A DNA stretch of 64,000 nucleotides, from the NCBI GenBank assembly GCA_009809945.1, contig WTPW01000757.1, positions 171,925 to 235,924 of the forward strand, read 5' to 3'. Of the stretch, positions 23,401 to 35,031 are shown piece by piece. The notes under the pieces are model-generated. The model saw only the letters and a program-made list of their open reading frames with translations, was not told where the DNA came from and ran no database searches. The translations under genes were made by a program, and so were the position numbers. How positions within the stretch are numbered: position 1 is the first letter of the stretch; each line of letters starts with the position of its first letter. This stretch comes from Gigaspora margarita. Taxonomy: Eukaryota; Glomeromycota; Glomeromycetes; Diversisporales; Gigasporaceae.

Positions 23401-23915
23401 AATAGATAAACTATCTAGATCATGAACTTTGACTGATATAATCAACTTTATAATTATCTAGAATCAGACAAAATACCTGAAGAATTTACAGACTATCAAA
23501 AGAAAAAATTAATTAATCAGGCTCAATATTTTTTAACCTCCTATATAAAAGAAACAGAAATAATTCTGAACACCCCTTTAGAGTCATTAAATGAATAGAA
23601 GTAGAACTGATCCTATATATGATACATAAATACTCTACTGCTGGACATTTGGGAACCAATGCTATGTACTATAAAATAGCTGAATAATGTTATTGGGATC
23701 AAATGTACTGAGACATCCAAGAATATATAAAGACTTGTAAGACATGTCAGAAAAGACAAAAGGAAAGAAGAAAAGAACCCCTTCACCCAATTCAAATAGG
23801 ATATGCTTTTAAAAGAATTGGAATTGACCTTGTAGGACCTCTTCCAATAACTACCCAGAACAACCATTATATTATTATTGCTACAGACTATCTAACAAGA
23901 TGGCCAGAAGCCTAT

Positions 23916-24210
23916 AGGACCCCAGATATCTCTTATATAGATCATAATTGGATTTTGGCCAATTTTGATCTAATTTGCTAAAAATGACAAAATCTATTTG
24001 CTTTAATAACTTCTAATCCAGTAATCAGAATTGAATAAGCTTTTTTTGTTAGATGCGCCTCACTGAGAGCTTCATTTTAAGAAAAGTTCATTCAAATTGG
24101 ACTACTGGATGCCAAGATAATTGCCAAAAACTGTTTTTTGCTTCTCAAATTTTTGGTATTTTTGCTAAAAAATTTCAAGTATGACCTCTATACTAGATGT
24201 CAGGGGCCAT
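23916..24210. mobile_element. 295 bp hAT-type MITE (AGGACCC family) in integrase
   Basis: Flanking 8 bp aagcctat / aagcccat (23908-23915, 24211-24218), one mismatch. Inverted ends AGGACCCCAGATATCT and AGATGTCAGGGGCCAT. Close relative of 27146-27438. Confidence 0.82.
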
Positions 24211-24636
24211 AAGCCCATGCTGTACCTGATGCCAGTGCTAATACTCTTACTCAATTTATTTTTGAAGAAATTATTTGTAGACATAAACCCCCTAAGATTA
24301 TACTCTCTGACCAAGAAAGAAACTTTATTAGTGAAACCATATAGATCCTGTCTGAAATGTTTCTCATCAAACATAAGTTCTCTTCACCATATCACCTAGA
24401 ATAGTTAAAAGACTTAAACAAACACTTTGTGAATCACTTGCAAAAGTAAAAGATGATGATAACTGGGATTTACACATACCTGCTATCCTTTTAGCTTACC
24501 AAACAAAAAGACCTGCTACTACTGGATATACCTCATTTCAGTTAGTCTATGGAAGACAAGCCACTTTTACTATAGAAGCCCTTATTCCAGTACATCCTGT
24601 AGATACTATAGATACAGAAATAGACATACAAGACAG

Positions 24637-24915
24637 CAGTGTTGTCACAGGACAGCTTTGGACAATGATTTGGACAATTTGGACAATTTTGGACAATTAA
24701 ATAAAGTAAAATTACTTAAAATTTTATTAAGATAACCTATTTTAATTTTAATTGGAATGTGTTCAGTACCTAAAAAAATATATAGTTATATATTTTTTAG
24801 ATAAATTTATTAATTATTAAAGCCTGGACAAGCTTTGGACAATCTTGGACATTTGGACAATTTTGGATGTGAACAAGCCAAAAAAGGCTGTGGATAGCCA
24901 AAATGTACAACACTG
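24637..24915. mobile_element. 279 bp hAT-type MITE (CAGTGTTGT family), copy 2
   Basis: Perfect 8 bp duplication caagacag at 24629-24636 and 24916-24923. Ends CAGTGTTGT / ACAACACTG. Same length as the copy at 11184 with few differences. Confidence 0.88.
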
Positions 24916-25431
24916 CAAGACAGTATACTGCAACATGCTTATAAATTAATAGAAAAACTATCAATGTTACAAGAAGAAGCTAGAGAAAATACTAGAAAAA
25001 CACAAGAAAAACAGAAAAAATATTTTGATAAGAAGATAAAAGAAGGGACTTTTGAGATTGGAGAAAAAGTATAGATACAATGAAAAAAATTAGTCACAAT
25101 CTGCTAAATTTGAAGACAAAAGAATTGGACCCTTTATCATCCAAGAAAAATTAAACAATGGTGCATATAAACTCTGAGATATGAAAGGAAAGACTTTACA
25201 AAAATACTACAATAGTAATAGACTTGCTAAGTACTACGAGAAACAGATATGGAAACCAATAATTGTAATCGAAAATTAGAAATTTTTGGAAGAAATTTTT
25301 TGTGAAAGGGAGTGATATTAGTATAAAACTTTGTACACTGCCTTATGAAAATCATTGTGCTACTCTATTACATATATATATAACTTCATACTCTGATTAA
25401 TTTTTCCAGATATATTATCAAAATCCTTAAA

Positions 25432-26385
25432 ATGGAATCTACTACCTTATGACCAGTATCTGAAAGTGGGTTGCAGAGTCTGCAGACTACAACAAATTTT
25501 AAAATTCCACAACCAAAATCTAAAATGCATATGCAAGTTCCATATATAAATTTGCAAAATTTACTAATAAATTTCTATTTGTGCTTATGTATGCAACTAA
25601 ATTTTTATAAATTTTTATAATCTGCAAATATTTTTTTTTTATTTGGTTGTGGCCTGCAACTAATTGAAAAATTGAATTTCAGACACTACTTATGATCCAA
25701 TACTATATGACCCAATACCATACTGGCCCTTCGAAACTTCCTTTCTATTTGGGACAAAACTCTACTGCCCAATATAATTTAGGAATTTTTAGCCAGAATG
25801 AAATTTTATAGGATGCTCAAAATCTAGAACAAGTAATTAATGTTACTCCAACAGAAGAACCAGACCCTTCTAATAAACTTAATGAATTACTAAAACCATT
25901 CAATGAAGATATAGAAGCTTTATTAACTACAACTATAACTAAAAACCTAAAGCTATTTCTCAATTACTTAAAGATTTAACTTAGACTCTTATTCCGTAGA
26001 AAACTGCTCAAACTAACCCTTTTCTTTGAGAAATTTAGACCATACAAGTTGATAAAATTCTACAAGAATTACCCAAATTTAAACAATCTTAACACAAACA
26101 GATACAGGCCATTAAAGCTCATTATTACTTGAAAACAATTATTGAAAAACAAAAAGAACACTGAACACAAATTAGAGAACAGATTCAAAAAGTTAAAGGT
26201 GAAAAAAATCCCAAGACATTTGGAAAGGAGCTCAATGAATTAGAAGAATCTTTACAATTTGTTCAAAAGACTTAATGCACCAAACCAAACACCTTTCTAT
26301 GACTCAGATAATCAAGTTAAAAGATGAAGACTATACCATTTTAATAGAAGAACTAGAGAAGGAATTTAGGAGTAAATTTTCTTAA
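25432..26385 (+). pseudogene. Post-integrase ORF remnant (gypsy element)
   Basis: Between the end of integrase and the 3' LTR there is about 1 kb that still reads as protein in pieces: an N-terminal part near 25432 (ATG GAA TCT ACT ACC), a middle part with NLEQVINVTPTEEPDPSNKL (about 25820-25880), and a C-terminal Lys/Glu/Gln-rich stretch (KTIIEKQKEH..IREQIQKVKGEK, about 26130-26270) that looks coiled-coil. Stops again fit CAA/CAG-to-TAA/TAG and TGG changes. No transmembrane or envelope-like feature seen. Function unknown; it resembles the 21112-21537 ORF only in having a coiled coil. Confidence 0.5.
25454..25688. mobile_element. 235 bp hAT-type MITE in the post-integrase ORF
   Basis: Flanks cttatgac / cttatgat (25446-25453, 25689-25696), 8 bp with one mismatch. 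Ends CAGTATCTGAAA / TTTCAGACACTA. Interior contains gggttgcagagtctgcagac. Confidence 0.78.
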
Positions 26386-26550
26386 GAGGATAGAAATGTT
26401 ATAGAATGAGTAGTTAATATTATTTTTTTAGAATATTTATTATTATTATTATCTTTATTTTATTATTATCATTAGTATTTCATATATTGTCATTAGTATT
26501 TCATATATTGTTATTATTATTTGAGAAGTCAGACATTTAGAATAGTTTAT

Positions 26551-27746
26551 GTCAGGGTGTGGCGACTTAGAGAAGTTGGTAAGTTGTTACCCCAAGTGGC
26601 AGGTCTAGGGTTCAAATCCTACTGGCGACACTTTGGAAAATAGGCCTGTGTTCCAGTATCTGTTTTTTGTTGATCGGTTGCTTGGTACACCATCTTGAAT
26701 AGGATCTTTAGCGCACAAAATCCAAGGAACCAGAGAAATAGAACCTTGTTTAGCAAGTCCCAAGTAGGGAGGTAGCAAAGATCTTTGAAAGTGCTACCAA
26801 AGCAAGAATATCAGATGACAAGACTCTTGAGGAGGAGGTCCACCAACCTGGCTGCTAGAGTCATACCAGAGGAAAAGGACCTATGTTCTGGCAGTAGGTA
26901 CCAAGCGAAGAAAGCCATATTAACCCTTCCGGGCTAACTGGTTTGAAGTTTGTGGATCCAGTATAAGGACCAGTAGGATGGTAAAGGTGAGTACTAGGAT
27001 TGGAGTGAACCTTGCAAGGGCAGAAATAAGTAAAGGTAAAAAAGTTACTGAAGTATAGGTAATACCTGTGTGGGACAGAAACTGTCTACCAAGTGTTCTG
27101 TGAGGATAAACTAGTCCTAAAAGGATTGCACAATACATCTGGGACAGGACCCTGGACATCTCTCATATAGGTCATAACTGGATTTTGGCCAATTTTGATC
27201 TAATTTGCTAAAAATGACAAAATCTATTTACTTTAATAACTTCTAATCTGGTGATTAGAATTGAATAAACTTTTTTTTGTTAGATGCACCTCACTGAGAG
27301 CTTTATTTTAAAAAAATGTTCATTCAAATTGGACTACTAAATGCTAAGACAATTGCCAAAAACTGTTTTTTTGCTTCTCAAATTTTGTATTTTTGCTAAA
27401 AATTTCAAGTATAACTCTATACTAGATGTCTGGGTCCTTCTGGGACTGGCCTTGACTAACTTATGTAATAGAGGACTGTACTAGTGATACAAGAAGGACT
27501 AGCAGGAGGAGCAGGAACCAGAGGGTTTAAATAGGTAACCCATTAGTTGGGTTGCAGGTATGGCAACTAGTGTAGAACCTTTGGGCAGACTACTTAAATT
27601 AGACAACTAAAAGTTGTACATGTGACTAGTTGTACTCTTATCTATGTACAAATGTCTGGGCACTCCTGGAGGCACCTGTAGTCTGATTTACTTGAATAAA
27701 AGCCTTTTCTTAGAGCAGAAACTTTGACATAAAAAAAAAAAAAAAA
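26551..27746 (+). mobile_element. tRNA-derived SINE, copy 3, inside the 3' LTR
   Basis: Head gtgtggcgacttagagaagttgg with B-box-like ggttcaaatcc; poly(A) end at 27731-27746. Flanks agaatagtttat / agaatagttcat (26539-26550 and 27747-27758), 12 bp with one mismatch. It is interrupted by a 293 bp MITE (27146-27438). Confidence 0.87.
27146..27438. mobile_element. 293 bp hAT-type MITE (AGGACCC family) inside SINE copy 3
   Basis: Perfect 8 bp duplication tctgggac at 27138-27145 and 27439-27446. Ends AGGACCCTGGACATCT / AGATGTCTGGGTCCT. Interior nearly the same as 23916-24210. Confidence 0.88.
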
Positions 27747-28258
27747 AGAATAGTTCATATTGCTTATAATGCTTATACCACTTATAATGCTTATAATACT
27801 TATACCGTTTATAATGCTTATACCGCTTCTAATGCTTATATTGCTTATAACAATTATATCGCTTATAACACTTATGTTACTTATAATGATTATAACATTT
27901 ATTATTGTAAATCATTGCTTATAATGCTTATTCTAAAATGTATTTAAAGACACAGAATTTCCCTTAGTCAATTAGACCAAGACACCCCGCTTCTCTTTAT
28001 ATTTAATAAATATCTTGTAAAAGGGATTTCTTAGAAATAGGAACCTAAGGATAGCCCTCTTGCTTATTATTATAAATAAAGAAACTATTGTTAAAATATA
28101 ATACTGTCACGAACTGCCTACAGAGAAGAGTATAATTTCTTACAGACTAAGGAATTAAACCTGCCTCTTGGACACTGCTATAAACTGCTAAAGGATCCTT
28201 GTAGCCATGTCATTGTTATAGTAAGGAATATAAGAAGACCTCCCTACTATAACAATAC

Positions 28259-28683
28259 ATACATGAAATGAACATTAAATAATATAATAGATAGCATAAA
28301 CCTGATTAATTGCATAGATTCCCACACTTACATAATGCAGATAAATATGCCATGAGAAAGAACTGTGCTCTGAATACCAACATATAACCCAATAAGCTTT
28401 AAGATTTTGTCCCCCAATCAGCTTTAAAATTTTGGCTTCGGTTTATTCTTCATAAAACCATATACTTAATACTTCGTACTATGTTCTGGCATTGTTATTA
28501 AGGGAATTACCATATATAGTTAATAAAATAACCTATTATGTCACAGATGGCTTAGATGTCATTGTTTGCAAGATAAAATTAACCTGATCCAGGTGATAAG
28601 TACAAATTTAGTAAAACTGTGTTCACAAATTGAAATCGCTGTCAAAAATCTTGTCAGAAAATGATTGGCCTAGCGAACATAAA
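28259..28683. other. Spacer, no gene seen
   Basis: Slightly less AT-rich than average; no gene or element recognised. Confidence 0.45.
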
Positions 28684-29165
28684 ATACGTAAAATGTCTTT
28701 AGCTTTTATGATTATCAATTGATCAGGGCGGCAAAAAATCTGAACTGAAAATATGGAAAAAGAGCAAAATAACGATAATATACTATAATAAACAGCACAA
28801 TTTTTACACAAATTTTGAACAGTTGTGCCTTTCTTGCCGCCTTGCAAGGGCTAGTGCAGTGTAAGAACATCAACCTCAACCTCAACATCAACCTCAACAT
28901 CAACATCAACCTCAACCTCAATCTCAACCTCAAGCACTAGAACAAGAGTATAAACCATACACAACGCTTTCAAATTCGTGATACAGCAAATTTCTTTTTT
29001 TAGCGATTTCCTCCCCATAAATGGTTGGTAGCATTAGCTAATCTAATCAGCATGCGCATATTTAGTAAAACCGCGTTTCACAAATTTGAGATAGACGTTT
29101 AAGGGCGTTAGGTAGTAAAACCGCTTTTCACAAATTTGAGATAGGCGTTTAAGGGCGTTAAAACA
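28684..29165 (+). repeat. Dispersed repeat with (CAACCT)n core, copy 2, plus 50 bp tandem duplication
   Basis: Best preserved copy of the family at 5818 and 61840. The core at about 28868-28934 is a run of caacctcaacctcaacatca type hexamers (CAACCT, CAACAT, CAATCT). Downstream, a 50 bp unit beginning tagtaaaaccgcgtttcaca and containing gtttaagggcgtta is present twice (29063-29112, 29113-29162). The complement of its end, taacgcccttaaac, borders the copy near 61832. CpG is retained here. Confidence 0.6.
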
Positions 29166-30029
29166 ATCAAAATACCACCGTAATCACTAAAATCCCATAA
29201 TAGGAATTATGTAATACCTGCCAATTTTCCCACATTTAGTCACATTTTTCAGTTATGGCCGACCAGTATATAATCACAAAATTCATCATGTGTTCTAATT
29301 TTCAAATCAGCAATAAGTATCTTAATTCGATACAAAATATAACTATCTATATCAGAGTTATTCAACATTTCTAAATTAGACTTTCCATATAAAAGCGAAA
29401 TAACTCATAATTTCAAATTTTGATCGAATTAATCTTAATCCTGGTCATTATTCAAGCAAAATGTTACTAGAAGTTATTTTGTGTTTATACAGTTTATCAT
29501 CCGTTCCTGGTTTTGCGTGACAACGTCGCGCAGCTATCTAGTGTGGTAAAATTGATTCTTTTGATGAATAAGTTTGAGTAAATAATTCTTTAGCAAAATG
29601 AGAAAATTTTTAATTTACAAGAATACATCTACCATATTAAGTAGTTAAAAAAACAAATAAAAAACTTACAATAATTTGCTATAGAACTACTTACATAAAT
29701 TCTATCCTAAAATTTTGATACACAAAAATTAATTATATTTCGCATAGCTCACTGCATTTGCCCGACGCGTTTCTTGTTTAATAAATTTCAAGTTAAACAG
29801 AAAAATGTTGACTATTGGGTCATTATGTTGATTTAGATTGTATTGAAATTATTGTGATTTCTGTTGTGAGTTACTATAAAAAAATTGTTAAATTACATTT
29901 GAATTACCGTGGCCTCTGTCATGGGCTTCTACGTATAAAAACATTCTGTTACAAAACTTGAGTTAGTTCGTATTGGAATACTAAGCCTAATAAACAAAAA
30001 AACATGCCATGAAAATGTAAGTACCATAA
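29166..30029. other. Upstream region of the channel gene
   Basis: Contains one or two diverged satellite units (about 29810-29990) related to 2075-3250. No TATA or other promoter element could be assigned with confidence. Confidence 0.35.
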
Positions 30030-33000
30030 ATGTCAGAACAGACAGGTTTCACGTCACATGTAGATCAGTTAACTAACCATGCCACAAATATTGTTAAATA
30101 TTACAGTAAGTTATGGCTTAGAATTTTTGTATTATATAAGGAAGCCATATTATCTTTACAAGCTTTTATTCCATTTAAAAATGTTTATTACAAAATCATT
30201 ATGGAAAATTCACAATTCATTGTTCAAATAAACGTTAATTTTTCAGAAATTATTTGTTCACCTCAAATGAAATATGTAGCTGCATTAAGTAAAGAAAATG
30301 TTAGCATTTGGTCTATCGTCAATATGGTGAATAAAAAAAAACAAATAGCAATTAACAAAATTTACACAGAGTCAGAAAATTCCAGACTTTTTGCGATTTC
30401 TGATAATGGGCTTATTTCAATTAAACTTAATAGAAAAAGCCCTTACAATTTCGGTAAGTTATAATTTACTATCTTAATGTCAATATAATCGACAAGTTTA
30501 TGCAACTCTTTGTAATATTTGATATAATTAAGAAATTCATAATTTTATAACGGAGAAAAAGATATTATTGCATTTCCCGGACCGACAAAAAGAAATAGAT
30601 ATTTTATCATTTATTGATAACGGAGATCTTGTAATGATTAATGCTCAAATTTACAGAGCATATGTGTTTTCAGATAAAAAAAAAGATAACAAATGGACTT
30701 GTAAATCAATGATTGAGTTGAAATATTTTAAAAAAATTCATATAACCCCCAAGGGAAAATTCATTATATATAACGATACAATTCACGAGATCACAATTTG
30801 GGACATTGAATCATTATCGATTGAAACACATATTTTAACAGAATGGGATTATGCTCTTGAATCTATTGGCTTTAGTGATGATGAAAAATTACTAATAGCA
30901 CGTGCCAAACAAATAAATGATATAAAGATGCGAATATATATCTTTTCTACGAAAACCTGGTCGAATTTGACTTATTGTAAGGGTTCATAATCTTTATTAA
31001 TACATTGTTATGGTTGGAGCTGAAATTAAAAAATTTTAACCCCAATAATAACCCCAAACATAAAATAAGTATTATTCATACGATATATTAATTTTCTTTT
31101 TTTATCACAGATGAAATTCCACAAAAAGAAATTCCCATAATAAAAGTGGATTTTCATTTATTAGCTTCAGAAAAAGGAGAAAGATTATTGATAATCACAT
31201 GTGATTCATTAATGAATAGAGAATTGTTTTTAATGGACCCATACACACTTGTAAATCCAATAAATGCGGATGAGCTTTTTAATAAATCCAGTCAGACAAA
31301 AATTCAAGATCCGTACATAATTAAAGCGGATAAAATAATTTACACGGTTGGTGAAGAACTATTTGTTAAGGATTTGGTGTGTGATAATTGGATCGATTAT
31401 CTTCGTAAAGATTTAGGCGACAAAAATAGCTTTATGACACCATCGAAAGATACAATTGAAACAATAATGGATGGGCTAAATAATACCAATTGGGCATATA
31501 GTGAAAGTCAAGAATTTTTGGGGCATTTAATTCAATGGAAATTAGATTGTAATAATGAGTCAGTTGTGCTCGAGGCTAAATATAACCACGAAAAAGAATG
31601 GAAGTCTGTTGATAATTTGGATATTCTTCCGTCCTTTTATCATTGTGGTAAAAAATTTATATTATGGTGCAAGATCCTTAAAAATGATGATTTGGTCATG
31701 GCTACACAAATTGGTGTAATTATTTGGACCGTTAAATCTACTAAAGAACCTAAAGAACCTAAAAAACCTAAATATATTATTAAAATGCATTATTATTGGA
31801 ACGATTGGAATTTGAAAAATTGGAATAATTGGGATGGTTATTTAGAAAAAATTGATTTTGAAAATACAAATATAAAGGAGCTCTTTACTAATAAAAGCCC
31901 AGAAAGAATTCTCCCTGCTTCCAATTATTTAATAGTATGCAAAAACTTGGATATTAAATTTGGAAAAGATAAATTGACTCTTTTCGAAGATTTTTTAGAA
32001 AGAAACATCGATGAAGAATTTTATCTAACTTGTTATGGAAAAAATCTTATGAAGGCATTGGTATTTATAAATGATGAATTATGGATTCGTGATTTAGGCA
32101 ACTATTGTATGAAAGCAATAATTAAAGAACAAGAAATAAATAAGAAGGAATATACAACACATATGATTTTTAGGATCTCTTTGTTGAGCATTATTTTAGG
32201 GCACTTTTCTAAATTATCAGAAAATCATCCTACGTTTATTGCTAATATATTGGCTCGAATGGCATTTGTACTACCTTACATGACCCCAAATCCAAAATCA
32301 ACTTCTTCACATCTATCCGGTCATGGAGTTTATTGTCATTTATCTAGAACAACTTTTATTGACATATATATTTCTAATATTTTCAATCATTGCAACAAAA
32401 TTAAAATTTGGTTTATAAAACTATTAGAGAATTATTACTATGAAAGTCACAGTTCGATAAAACTTATATTTCCTTTACCAAAATTTGTTTCTTATCCGAT
32501 GGATTATAATTTTTGGAACGAGTTATTGTGGCCTAAATCGAATTGTTTTGTAAATTTAAATAGTATCGAAATGGTTAATTATGAATTTTATAAATATATA
32601 AACGGAGAGGCACTACTTGAATTTAAATGGAATACTTATGGGAGAAGATATTATTTAATCATTTGGACAATTTATACTATTTTTCTTTGTAGCTTTACTA
32701 TAGCTGCAACATTGACTGGAAAAATTTCTCGGAATAGCGTACACACACTCTTGAAAGTGACTATTTGCCTTGGGTTTTGGCACTTATTTTTCGAGTTACG
32801 ACAGTTCATTTATTCTCCAAAATTATACATATCGAATATACAGAATTTTTTCGGTAATAAGAAGCTTAATGTATTTTTGATTATTAGTACTTATTTTAAT
32901 TAGCTTTTCTCTTTTATTTCGTGTAATATAGATTTATGTGCATTCATATTTACAATTATAGCATCATTTATATGGCTTCACAAAAATGAAATGCCAACAT

Positions 33001-33916
33001 CTTTGGTTGCTATTACTACTTTATTACTCGAAATCAAATTTCTCTTATTTTTTCAGGTCATCGGATTTACTGGCATTCACTTTCCTATGATTTTTGGAGT
33101 GGTTCAAAGAGCAATTTCATTTTTAATGATATTAGGGTTTATCATGTTTGCTTTTGCACATTCTTTATATCTCTTACTACGTCCTGCTGATAATACATTC
33201 GATAGTACTAGTGAAGAGTTTTCTTCCTTCATAACAGCAATTTTAGCCGTTTATATGATGCTTACAGGTAATATAAAATAACTCTTTTCAGAATTATGGA
33301 GGTAAAATTTAATTTCATAATTATAATTACTAATATTACTTATAGCTGATATACGTTGTGAAATTTTTAAATTCAATAGGAGATACTTCACCTGTATCAA
33401 ATTGGAATTTAAGCAATAATCCTGTCTTGATAATATTAATTATTGCATTTTCTTTTTTATCAACAATCTATTTAATGAATTTATTTATTGGATTGCTTAG
33501 TAATGCAATTAATGAAACTAGTACAAAAGAATCATTTTTAATTTTAAAAGCTAAGGCACGATTCTTTAATTTTATTTAGATTCTTAAAGTCTAAGATTTT
33601 TATTGATCTTTCAAAAATTTAGGTTTTAGCGGAAATTGAGTTATTTTATATGTTGCCTCATCAACGGAGAAAAGAAAATTGGTTTCCATATATAATGTAA
33701 GTTACTTATTTTAAATAAAAAAAAATATATTTATAATATTATCTTATTCGTATGCTAAAAATTTTAATTTATTTAATTCAAAGATTTTATAACGTTCATA
33801 CGCTTAAAATTCGAAATCTTGCTGTAGATATCCAAAATAATAAATGGACAGCTTATAAACCACCATACTTTTCCTCTTTTTTTTTTAAAGCATTTCAAAT
33901 TTCAGTTAAAAAATAA
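30030..33916 (+). CDS. TRP-like cation channel with N-terminal repeat/propeller-like domain
   Basis: Seven exons: 30030-30453, 30533-30976, 31111-32853, 32932-33267, 33380-33555, 33623-33696, 33784-33916. They sum to 3330 nt, an exact multiple of three, giving 1109 residues. Introns are GT-AG except the fifth (33556-33622), which reads GC-AG; the first four are phase 1. The N-terminal ~300 residues have repeated blades such as YVAALSKENVSIWSI and YNDTIHEITIWDI, resembling WD-type repeats. From about residue 803 come hydrophobic segments (803-824, 839-857, 872-886, 895-916, 929-951), a pore-loop-like stretch ending MMLTGD (about 970-984) and a last helix (998-1026), the TRP ion-transport layout. 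It should be a membrane channel, probably Ca2+/cation conducting. The 5' end is uncertain: a phase 1 acceptor (tttttcag, ending 30246) would allow an earlier first exon. Substrate and gating are not deducible. Confidence 0.8.
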
Positions 33917-34049
33917 TAAATAATAATGAATACCGATATACTTTTAAAATTTTTTAATTTTATTTTGCTTCATCGATTTATTTAATAAATTTTATATAAA
34001 GATTTAAATCTCATATTACAACCTTATGCTGAAATTATAAATTATTAGA
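33917..34049. other. 3' flank of the channel gene
   Basis: AT-rich, with aataaa-type motifs shortly after the stop codon that could serve polyadenylation; none can be singled out. Confidence 0.3.
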
Positions 34050-34194
34050 TGAGGGTAATAATATTGTTACAATGGTATGGAGGTGTATCAGTGATTGAAT
34101 CAAATGTCTGTAAAGGTATGTAGGCCACTATTGCGGTTTTCTAACAAATATTCGATCCAATTACTGATACATATCCATGCCATCGTATCAATAT
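34050..34194. mobile_element. 145 bp MITE
   Basis: Inverted arms of about 50 bp: gggtaataatattgttacaa followed by tggtatggaggtgtatcagt on the left, with matching complement ending ttttttaccct on the right. Target duplication not clear. Confidence 0.6.
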
Positions 34195-34571
34195 TTTTTA
34201 CCCTTACCCGATAAAGTTTTTATCATTCAACATGGAGGATGTAACCGGTTTTAATCATCTCCATAAAGTCAATCCGGGTTTAAACTGAACTTAGGTTGAT
34301 TCTGTTTTTCGGTTTTAATAAATTCGCAAAACCGAATCAACCGGTTGATTCGAAAATCGAGGATCTATCCCTTAAACTGTTTAAAATTCAGTACAAATTT
34401 GCGCTGAATTATACTATAAAAATACTTGTGATTTATTTTTTTTAGAAAATCAATATATTTAAAACAATATGTTCTTTCTTAATAATATTTGAAACTAAGG
34501 ATTATATTTTTATAAAATTTATACTTAAATTACAAGAAAAATTTAACTTGCTTATAAAATAAAAATAATCT
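34195..34571. other. Spacer with ggtttt/aaaccg-rich stretch
   Basis: 34240-34370 repeats ggttttaat, aaccgaatcaaccggttgat and similar steps, a low-complexity self-complementary patch. No gene. Confidence 0.4.
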
Positions 34572-34787
34572 ATTTGTAACAACTTGTTACGTAACACCCT
34601 AAGATCATTCGGGTTAGGGTTAAAATTAAAGATAGTGTTAGGGTTAGGATTAGTGTTAAAGTCAAGATTAATACAAAATAGCGAGAGGGTCATTTTTTGT
34701 TAAAGTGCAACAGGGGTTACCCTAGTAAAATTTTGAGTTATAAATATAGTTGTTACAAATAAGGTACGCAACACGTTGTTACAAATC
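34572..34787. mobile_element. 216 bp MITE with TTTGTAACAAC ends
   Basis: Left TTTGTAACAACTTGTTACGT, right complement TTTGTAACAACGTGTTGCGT. The middle has degenerate gttagggtta steps. No target duplication found. Confidence 0.6.
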
Positions 34788-35031
34788 CATAAAATAATTA
34801 TATTTAAATTTAAAAAATTTTAACTAAAAAATAATTTATAATTTTACGGTTTTTAATAAAAATTATAGTTAAAATATAGATAGGATTGCAACTTTTTATT
34901 ATTTTAACTAATATTATACCATCTAATTCAGAGTTTGTCCGTTTAAACGTTTTTGATTGGTCGATATCTAAAAAATGGACCTGAACGTGGGAAAACTAAT
35001 TGAGTAATTATTATCTCATTTATTATTATGA
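34788..35031. other. AT-rich spacer, nothing seen
   Basis: No feature recognised. Confidence 0.4.

Larger units (their letters stand above)
23590..25285 (+). pseudogene. Integrase remnant (gypsy element)
   Basis: N-terminal HHCC zinc finger: His in IHKYSTAGHLG (about 23618-23652) and CKTC (about 23735-23746). Core: first Asp in GIDLVGPL (23826-23828), second Asp in SDQERNF (24309-24311). The position expected for the catalytic Glu reads Lys (24407-24409). The core is split by the MITE at 23916-24210 and the C-terminal part by another at 24637-24915. The C-terminal end (KIKEGTFEIGEKV near 25035, then NSNRLAKYYEKQIWKP at about 25210-25260) matches the usual tail of this family. No chromodomain seen. 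Confidence 0.82.
15117..28254 (+). mobile_element. Decayed Ty3/gypsy LTR retrotransposon
   Basis: Complete in layout, dead in coding sequence. The LTRs start TGT(C/T)ATAGAA and end TAACA, and the element is flanked by a 4 bp direct repeat atac (15113-15116, 28255-28258). A PBS follows the 5' LTR. Gag, protease, RT, RNase H and integrase lie in the order RT-RNase H-IN, which is Ty3/gypsy. Additional ORFs lie between protease and RT and after integrase. It spans 13.1 kb, but one SINE and six MITEs account for about 3.9 kb, leaving an ancestral element near 9.3 kb. Stop codons and lost catalytic residues are mostly explicable by C-to-T or G-to-A changes. Confidence 0.92.
26397..28254 (+). repeat. 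3' LTR of the gypsy element, split by a SINE
   Basis: Starts TGTTATAGAATGAG and ends CTATAACA. Without the SINE it is about 650 bp against 632 bp for the 5' LTR; part of the difference is a short internal duplication (attagtatttcatatattgt occurs twice, about 26471-26515). Confidence 0.9.

Noticed and set aside
34605..34660. gttagggttag stretches (also near 6690, 44020, 44335, 57430) as telomere repeats
   Set aside because: Only a few irregular steps, each inside a MITE or other repeat; no array.
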